A stretch of 64,000 nucleotides of DNA, taken from Trichobilharzia szidati (taxonomy: Eukaryota > Platyhelminthes > Trematoda > Strigeidida > Schistosomatidae). The stretch is taken from positions 28,218,977 to 28,282,976 of the forward strand of contig OX235271.1 in the NCBI GenBank assembly GCA_944472155.2, given 5' to 3'. The position numbers and the translations under genes were made by a program. Positions within the stretch are counted from its first letter, which is position 1. Every line of letters starts with the position of its first letter. Positions 57,701 through 64,000 of the stretch are shown here, piece by piece. A model generated the notes under the pieces. That model was given only the letters and a program-made list of their open reading frames with translations, had not been told where the DNA came from and made no database searches.

Positions 57701-57979
57701 GAGTATAAAAACTGAACTCGAACCTCTCACGTGATTGGTGAGTATTCTGCAGTCAGTAAAGTGTCTCCCCTTCTTCTTTTTCTACATATTACCACTTCAT
57801 ACAAGTAGTTAGCCAGAATTGGAAAAGCTTCAAGTGAATCAATTCTACGACCTGATGATGAACTTCTGTCCCCAAAATGAGCGAAATAGTCACCCAGTTT
57901 TTAAATCCCATTCATCTGATTACAATGCACTACTAATTGACGTGGACAGCTTTCATTTATTCATAGCAATTCATTCATT

Positions 57980-58211
57980 GTGCGTCGGTGGTATAGCGGT
58001 AAGGACGCTCGCCGACCATGCATATGGTCCGGGGTTCGGTCCCCGGCCGACGCACTCCTTTACCTCTCTAAACCAGTGATAAAGTTGGTAAAGAGGGAAG
58101 GTTGGGCATGAGGCTAGCAACCCCATCCTGTAAAATAAACACTGCTACAGAAACTTCAAGTCTCTAGCTGGAAGCCCTATGTTCCACTGGGGAACGTGAA
58201 GAAAAAAAAAT
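57980..58211 (+). mobile_element. SINE B, full length
   Basis: The head (GCGTCGGTGGTATAGCGG, GTTCGGTCCCCGGCCGACGC), body and GAAGCCCTATGTTCCACTGG terminus with A-rich tail are complete. Confidence 0.9.
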
Positions 58212-58444
58212 TCATTAGTAAGTAGTATATGCTATCATGCTGTTTTACTTACCTTCTTGATTACTATTGATGAGATCAAGCAGATCAGATCACATATATG
58301 TGTATATATTATGATCTGAATATTTCTAGAATTCAAAAACTGCAACTGTAGTAATTTCATCACACACAGTGAACTGTGAAATTTGCATTTTTACAACAAC
58401 AAAAAAATATTTTCTCCATGGTTACCTTCTTATGAATGAATCTT

Positions 58445-58870
58445 CAGCATTAATGTCAGTCCGATTCTTCTATGTGGTTCAGAGACTTTTCAGGTGCGTT
58501 ATGAGAAACATTACCAAAAGGCTTCAGACTTTTACCAAAACCTGCCTTCTCTGACTCCATAATGAAGATCAGACCTTTAGAAACAGACGACAACAAGAAA
58601 CTCTGGCGGCGAACCAACCAAGAACCTTTCAGTTTAACAAATAATAAGCTGAAGAAAATGGAGGTAGGTCGGATATATACGCTGAAAAGAACAACTGAGT
58701 GACGTCGCACGCCAGGCCATCAGTCAAGTCGAATCCTAATGGGAAACGGAAAGTTGGGTGTGGGTCCGTTGGTGACATGTAAAGCCAGCTAAAAAGGATA
58801 GCAGAGAACAGGACAAGATGGAGATATCTTGTTGAATTCCTATGCTCCAAATTAGAACCCAAGCGATTCA
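58445..58870 (+). mobile_element. RTE-b LINE, 3' relic
   Basis: FLCGSETFQVRYEKHYQKA-like, KLWRRTNQEP and the VTSHARPSVKSNP-like blocks are recognisable across frames. The terminus is mutated. Confidence 0.65.
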
Positions 58871-59084
58871 TAACGACACTATGGTTACCTTCAAACCCAC
58901 ATGCCTAATGCCTGATCTCATACAGCATAGGTTCATGAATAAATCAACTATGACACTTCAACTAGAATTTCTAGAAATTTAATTATTTTCCGTATAAAAC
59001 ACAATAAACCACAGTAAAAAAGAAACCATTATACAGGCTTTTTAGTGAAATCTCGCTGTCAAATCGAGAATCGGGAAGGCGAGA

Positions 59085-59655
59085 AACACATTCATCATCA
59101 ACTTGAAACCAATCTGGAAATCTTCCGCTGTCACTCAGACTGCATCAACAACAAAGTGATTCGGATTTTCAATACAAACGTCAAGTCAGTCAGTGCTTCT
59201 ATACGGATCAGAAACTTGGCCAGTGGGTCACAAAGAATATTTCCAACAGCCTGTTGCAGACCTTTATCAACAATAACTGTCTTCGCTGGCTCTATACTGA
59301 AGATTAGATGGCCGGAAAGAATCACCAACAAGAAACTATGGGAACAAACAAAACAAGAACCAATCGCCCAACAAATATGCAGGAGAAAGTGGAGATGGAT
59401 TGGACACTCGCTGAGGAGGCCGTTGAGTGACATCGCGCGTCAGGCCAGTGCTCGAGTGGAACCCGAAAGGGAAGCGGCAAGTGGGACGTCTAAGGGTGAC
59501 ATGGAGGAGATCGTGTGAAGAGGAGTTGAAACAGTATGGACTAACATGGATGCAGGTGAAAAGTACAGCAGAAGACAGAAGCAAGTGGAGGCGTGCAGTT
59601 GAAGCCCTATGTTCCACTAGGAACCCAAGGGAACAAGAATAATAATAATACTCTG
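59085..59655 (+). mobile_element. RTE-b LINE, 3' end, well kept
   Basis: A 157-codon frame (59045-59518) includes IRIFNTNVKSVSAS and IRNLASGSQRIFPT, then KIRWPERITNKKLWEQTKQE, RRKWRWIGHSLRRPLSDIA and RVEPEREAASGTS. This is the typical RTE C-terminal order. It ends GAAGCCCTATGTTCCACTAG with AAT triplets. Confidence 0.85.
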
Positions 59656-60225
59656 TGAAGAAGTTCCACGGCTTACCAGCTTTATTACTCGCCTACTTAT
59701 TTGTCTGTTTGCTTGCTACCACTACAGTTAGTAGTAGTGGTAGTCTAGAAATGAAACTCTATGCAGATAAAAATTAACACAAACCACTGGATTAGTGTAA
59801 CATTTATTTCTCTATTTTTGTTATTGTAGCATCTAATTAGAGGTGAACAGCTGTTTTCTCTCTGTGTGTGTGGTGTGTGCGTATGTATGTGAATGTGTCT
59901 GTGTGTGTGTGTGCGTGCATATGTTTGAAATAGTCTGAAATATTATATCGTTGAAGCATAAATGAGAATAATCTTCAGATACATTATTCATACTTGCCTC
60001 TTTTCTTTTTTTAAAAAAAATTTCATTTCATGCATGCTAATGAGCTGTGTTGGCTGTGGAGTCTGACTTTATGCCTTCCTTCTTCAGGTGTCTTTCTTCT
60101 CTTTTATTTAACCTCCCATTAAGAAAGCATGACGCTTTATACACCACTGACTGACTGATTGATTGATATGAGTAGGTGTTCCAAGCCTAATAGCTTTTTC
60201 TTGGACATAAACCAGTATTATAATT
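59656..60225. other. No gene recognised; simple repeats
   Basis: A (GT)-rich tract lies at 59861-59915. Nothing else is recognisable. Confidence 0.5.
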
Positions 60226-60227
60226 AT

Positions 60228-61500
60228 TATTGTATCCTTTAATTCCTACAGGAACATACGGCTTCAGCCAAACGTCTCCATTGTGTTCGGTCCTCTGCTA
60301 GAGTCTTCACCTGGCTCCAAGTCTGCCCACACATTTTCATCTCCTCTTCACATGACCTCCTCCAAGTCACCCCACCTTCGCACTGACGACCAACTCGCCG
60401 CTTCCCGTTTGGGTTCCACTCGAGCAATGGCTTGTCTAGTCATGTCACTTGATGGTTTCCTCAGAGTATGGTCAGCCAATCCATCTCCATTTCTTCCTGC
60501 CTATTTGTTTCACAATCGGTTTCTGCTGTGTTGGTTCGCTCATTGCCAGAGATCCCTGTTGCTGATTTCTTCTGGCTGGCCATCTGATCTTGAATAATAA
60601 GCGAAGACAACTGTTAATGAAGGTCTGTAGTTTGTTTGAGATGCTCTTTATGACGCGCGGGCCAAGTCTATGATCCGTATAGTAGTACTGACTTCACATT
60701 GGAGTTGAAAATCCGGATCTTATCTTCGTTTTGATTCTGAGTGGTGCTGTTGACCTCCACACAGACTTGAGAGTAGTGAAAGCTTGTCTTGCTTTTCCGA
60801 TTCTTGCTTTGATATCCTCGTCAGTTCCGTCCACCTGTAGTTGAAACGATGCTTCCCAGGTAGGTGGTAGAGGAGTTTTTTTCTTTCAGGTTCCTTCCAT
60901 TTATGCTGATTGTTGTCTGTTGTTGTTGTTGCTGTTGGTGGTGTTGCCCAGGAATTTTCATCACCTCTGTATTCTCTATGTTCACCTGAAGTCCCATCTT
61001 CTCTAAATGCTTCTTCTGCCGACTTGTTGCTTTTCGCTTGCATATCTTCCAGTTTTTGGGAAATCAGACACATATCATCGGCGAAGTCCAGATCCTCCAA
61101 GTTGATTTTTTGTGTGTGTCCATTTTATGCCTGTTTCCTCAATGCCCACCACTGTCTGTCGCATTATCCAATCTACTGCAATCAGGAAAATCATTGGCGA
61201 TAATAGGTAGCCAGCTTGTCTCACTCCCGTCTTCACTTTGAAGGATTCCGTAAGTTTCCATTGTGGATTACTTGGCATGCAGCATTGTCGTATAACTGTT
61301 GGATGAGATGTATTATTGTCGGTGACATAAACCAGTAGTCCAATGTAAATAGTATCGTATGAAATCCCTTCAAATGACACATAGTTGACTTCACCTTCAG
61401 GCATAAACTTGATCTATGCGAACTTGTTCGTTGACAAGATGCTTGTAGAGCATAGATAGTCCTATCATCTGACCTTTCCTGGTTATCTTCTGTCTTGTCG
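60228..61500 (-). mobile_element. RTE-a LINE, longest copy (RT to 3' end)
   Basis: The minus strand covers MSPTIIHLIQQLYDNAACQV, TESFKVKTGVRQAGYLLSP, IFLIAVDWIMRQT, MEDLDFADDMCLISQKLEDM with intact FADD, and the GKHRFNYRWTELTR segment, to the terminus with AAT-type triplets. Several frameshifts interrupt it. The endonuclease domain is missing. Confidence 0.85.
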
Positions 61501-61554
61501 ATTTCCAAAATAATATATATTCTGTCTAATCTTCTACATCTGGAATTTTTACCT

Positions 61555-62780
61555 ATTATTCTTAATTGCTGCCCACTTAGTCTTTCCTGGGGTACCCGAA
61601 AAGGATTATGTCATACTGCAAAGGGTATTAGAGGTTGTCAGTAGGGCAGGTAGTTTGCCGCTAAGAAGTCAGCTCGTTACTACTGTAGTCGACCGACACC
61701 TGAACTTCGGAGAGAAATGGGTTTTTTGGCTTCCGCTGTTTTCAGTGCACACAGAGTGAAGAGGAAGTGAAGAGCCATCAAGTAGAGGAGTTGCATTAGT
61801 AGAAGGAAGGCAAGATAATAGAGATGAAGATGAAGACAAAGATGAGTGAGGATTAGAGAGGTTTCGCGTGCACTTCGGATTGTGAGGGCGATTGTTACTT
61901 CCCGGCTGCCCACACCGTGGAAGTTGGTTGCGTGACCGCAGAGCTCAGGGGACAACTGCTTGAGACCGGTCACAAACGGCCTGTTTTTGTTTGTTGTTTT
62001 TCATTTGGTGTGTCTCAGTAGCGTATTTATCACTTCTGCCCTGTGACATGGCAGCAGAAAGCGCGGTCGTTGTTAATCCGAGCCCCGACCGATCTGGCAT
62101 GATATTTTGTGATTTATTTGAAGTCATAGGATTGAATTGGTTAACTGCTTTTTGTCTAACCGCTATCCAAACAACCTTTCTAGCATGGTAGGACCTGCAG
62201 GAACATAAGTTCCAGCCAGTATAGCTTGTTGGGTCATTGCAGTGTTCAAGCCCGACCACCACGTCAAGGTAGCAGCTTTCGGTCGGGGAGAAGTGGGTTA
62301 AATCCATATTATCTGACTCTCAGAACAAAAGATTTATTCACAGCTTTCCCTCTCACTTGCATCTATCTCATCAGGTAGAGGACTAGAAGTCGTTATAAAA
62401 GATTATTATATGCTGCCACAACCAAGCACAGAAACTCAACGATATCCTATCTGACCCGCTTTCTATATGACTGAGATACTATTGAACGTGGAACTTATTT
62501 CTTACAGTGTCCTTAACGAAATAAATTGCGCTTTTATCTTCTAATTGTAATCCATGGTGACACTGTTTCTTATCAGTTATCGTATAATTTTAGTAATTAA
62601 AATTATTATTACCATTTCATTTCATTTCTGTTCCTGCTAATGATGAAAAGCTACTATTATAAATTTTAGTTACCTTTACGCTGTAATGTTTTTTGTTATA
62701 GTTCTTGAGTAAATTAGATTCACTATTGTATGAAATGCTGAGAATCCCATGCTGTATCGTAAGTACTGTCATGTCAACCA
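61555..62780 (+). mobile_element. CR1-like LINE relic interrupted by a 571-bp insertion
   Basis: The first part (61555-61723) matches LLKKDYNILRRML...NILVDRH of other copies. The second (62296-62780) matches EKWAKSILFNSHHPLHSQLS to the 3' end. Both are full of indels. GAGAAATGGGTT (left) and GAGAAGTGGGTT (right) flank the insertion. Confidence 0.7.
61724..62295 (-). mobile_element. Unidentified 571-bp insertion, GC-richer
   Basis: The minus strand starts CCGACCGAAAGCTGCTACC and ends GAAGCC plus A6. A minus frame (61945-62307) of 120 codons reads DVVVGLEHCNDPTSYTGWNL and ends DRSQAVVP. Another frame near its end reads TPLLDGSSLPLHSVCTENSG. I do not recognise a domain. The A tract and the 12-bp flanking repeat (one mismatch) point to retroposition. 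It may be the 5' or ORF1 part of a LINE, or a processed transcript. Confidence 0.55.
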
Positions 62781-62789
62781 GTAATGCTT

Positions 62790-63200
62790 ACTAGTCATAC
62801 ACCGGACGGTCGTTTCACTTGTTTGGGACAGAGGTTATCAGCAATATACCCTGTTTGACTGAGCCCATAGAGGTAAGTCATTTCAAAGCACTCGAATTCT
62901 GGCTAGCCACTTGAGTGAAGTGGTTATTCCATTTAAAAAACTCTCCTGTGAATAATGAGATAATGAGTTTTGTGGTTATTTTGATTAATTCCACTGTGGG
63001 TTTCATCACACACCTATGCATCAGTTTGAAAACCGTCAAAAACCAAGAAGCACTGACTGAACCCTTTCAGTATCGCTCACGCACGATATCACAAGGGGTT
63101 AAATTCAGGATCTTGAGGTTATGAGGCCAGCTTGTTGACAATTTAGCCACTTAAGCGAGAAGCAGTTCAATGGACCCTGATTTCTAGCTCTCAGGATCAC
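62790..63200 (-). mobile_element. SINE H relics
   Basis: A minus hammerhead relic (62790-62880: TATTG, CTGATAA, GTCCCAAACAAGTGAAACGA) and a separate minus head-plus-tail relic (62990-63200). Confidence 0.45.
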
Positions 63201-63382
63201 TTTAGAAAATGCTGATTTTTGAACAGCTTATGATTTATCATATTCACTCTTTCTTTTTCTCTTCAAAGATACATGCTTCTTTTCAAGACCCTCCTTAAGA
63301 GACTAATGTTTCATGAAGAAATGAAAAGACTTAAAGTATAATGGTTAATTAGATGCATCCCTCTGAAGTTAATGAATTAATT

Positions 63383-63421
63383 GCGAAGCCTTCATCGTTT
63401 TTCTGAACAATATCTTCAGCG
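63383..63421 (-). ncRNA. PLE-1-type terminal hairpin, minus strand
   Basis: Minus strand: CTGAAGA, T, ATTGTT/AACGAT helix with CAGAAA loop, then GAAGGCTTCGC. GAAA has become GAAG. Helix II still pairs with a sequence unlike the other copies. Confidence 0.5.
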
Positions 63422-63660
63422 TTAACTTTAAAATGAAATGCTTTATTAGATATTTAAAGGAATGCGACAACTCTCTTTCTCTCTCCCTCTCTTCTAATGA
63501 ACTTGTACGTAACCACTTGTCCTCTGAGTTTTCTCTATCCCTTTGATATTCATCTTTCGTTCAAATGACTCTGGAGAAAACTAATCGCACAGTGGAGTTG
63601 GTCGAAAGAAGCGGCCATATGATTCGTGGAGAATACTGAGAGATCATTTAATCTTGAATT

Positions 63661-63725
63661 TATCGCTGAAAATGCTGTCTAGAAAGATAATGAGGGTTTT
63701 TCTGTCAGACCATTCATCTCAGAGG
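63661..63725 (+). mobile_element. PLE-1 3' end relic
   Basis: CGCTGAAAATGCTGTCTAGA, GATAATGAGG and CATTCATCTCAGAGGA match the PLE-1 terminus in decayed form. It lies head to head with 63383-63421. Confidence 0.5.
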
Positions 63726-63981
63726 ACGTGAAAAGATACCAGATATATTCAGTAAGACTCTAAAGAGGGAACTACCCGCCTAGACTACTAAGTAATATTT
63801 CAGCAATATACATGAGATTCCAGTAGGAATACCGCTTGCGATGTGTACTTAATGTGGGGAATGGCTTGCGCCTATCATAGAAGATGAATAATCGTGTTTT
63901 TAAGGCCATATGCTGTCCAGGCTTGGAATCGCGCCCCGCCTAATTCAACCTGCATGGCGAATGGATAGTGTCACTAAACGA

Positions 63982-64000
63982 TATTAGATAGTTGGAGGCA
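63982..64000 (-). mobile_element. Start of a second unit D copy, cut by window end
   Basis: TTAGATAGTTGGAGGCA matches the left end of unit D at 37459-37475 with one mismatch. Confidence 0.5.

Noticed and set aside
61945..62307. 120-codon minus-strand frame as a host gene
   Set aside because: It lies inside a retroposed insertion within a CR1 relic, with no start context or splice sites and no recognised domain.

Overview
The window is AT-rich, intron- and repeat-dominated animal DNA. Its repeats are those of a blood fluke (Schistosoma or a close relative): RTE- and CR1-like LINEs, Penelope-like elements (PLEs) with GIY-YIG ends, and tRNA-headed SINEs carrying hammerhead-ribozyme domains of the kind known from schistosome Sm-alpha repeats. 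The species cannot be fixed from the sequence alone. No bacterial features, CRISPR arrays or true rRNA/tRNA genes are visible.

Only one host gene is supported: a 5' coding exon of a Frizzled-type Wnt receptor at 33026-33573 on the minus strand (signal peptide, Ser/Asn-rich linker, start of the cysteine-rich domain, consensus splice donor). It contains an apparent one-base frameshift. No downstream exon is recognisable in the 33 kb that follow on that strand, so that stretch is read as intron filled with repeats.

I use these working names. RTE-a, RTE-b and RTE-c are three RTE-like LINE groups. CR1 is a CR1/jockey-like LINE. PLE-1, -2 and -3 are PLE groups, and PLE-N is a short non-autonomous PLE. 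SINE A and SINE B share one tRNA-like head but differ in tail. SINE H is a tRNA-headed unit of about 400 bp with a hammerhead domain. Unit D is a 351-bp tRNA-headed unit with a complete hammerhead core. Sm-alpha-like marks older hammerhead relics.

Layout: 1-10 kb has PLE-1/PLE-2 pieces, RTE copies and the best PLE-1 copy (7.9-9.2 kb). 10-19 kb is mostly SINE H/A/B relics with a broken PLE reverse transcriptase. 19-33 kb has RTE-a/b copies, CR1 copies including one 301-codon RT fragment, and nested SINEs. 33-36 kb has the Frizzled exon between SINE B copies. 37.4-38.0 kb holds unit D with a 153-bp perfect inverted repeat. 38-46 kb is RTE-b and SINE A/H, including a tandem SINE H pair at 46.1-46.6 kb. 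49.1-50.1 kb is the intact PLE-N insertion. 52-64 kb holds nested RTE copies, inverted SINE H pairs and an interrupted CR1.

The most notable theme is that hammerhead-bearing units (SINE H, unit D) and PLEs share architecture. They show hammerhead or hammerhead-like motifs with short palindromic helix III, terminal redundancy or tandem units, target-site duplications, and head-to-head partial inverted copies. This fits a retrozyme-like, PLE-mobilised system, which is an inference from structure.
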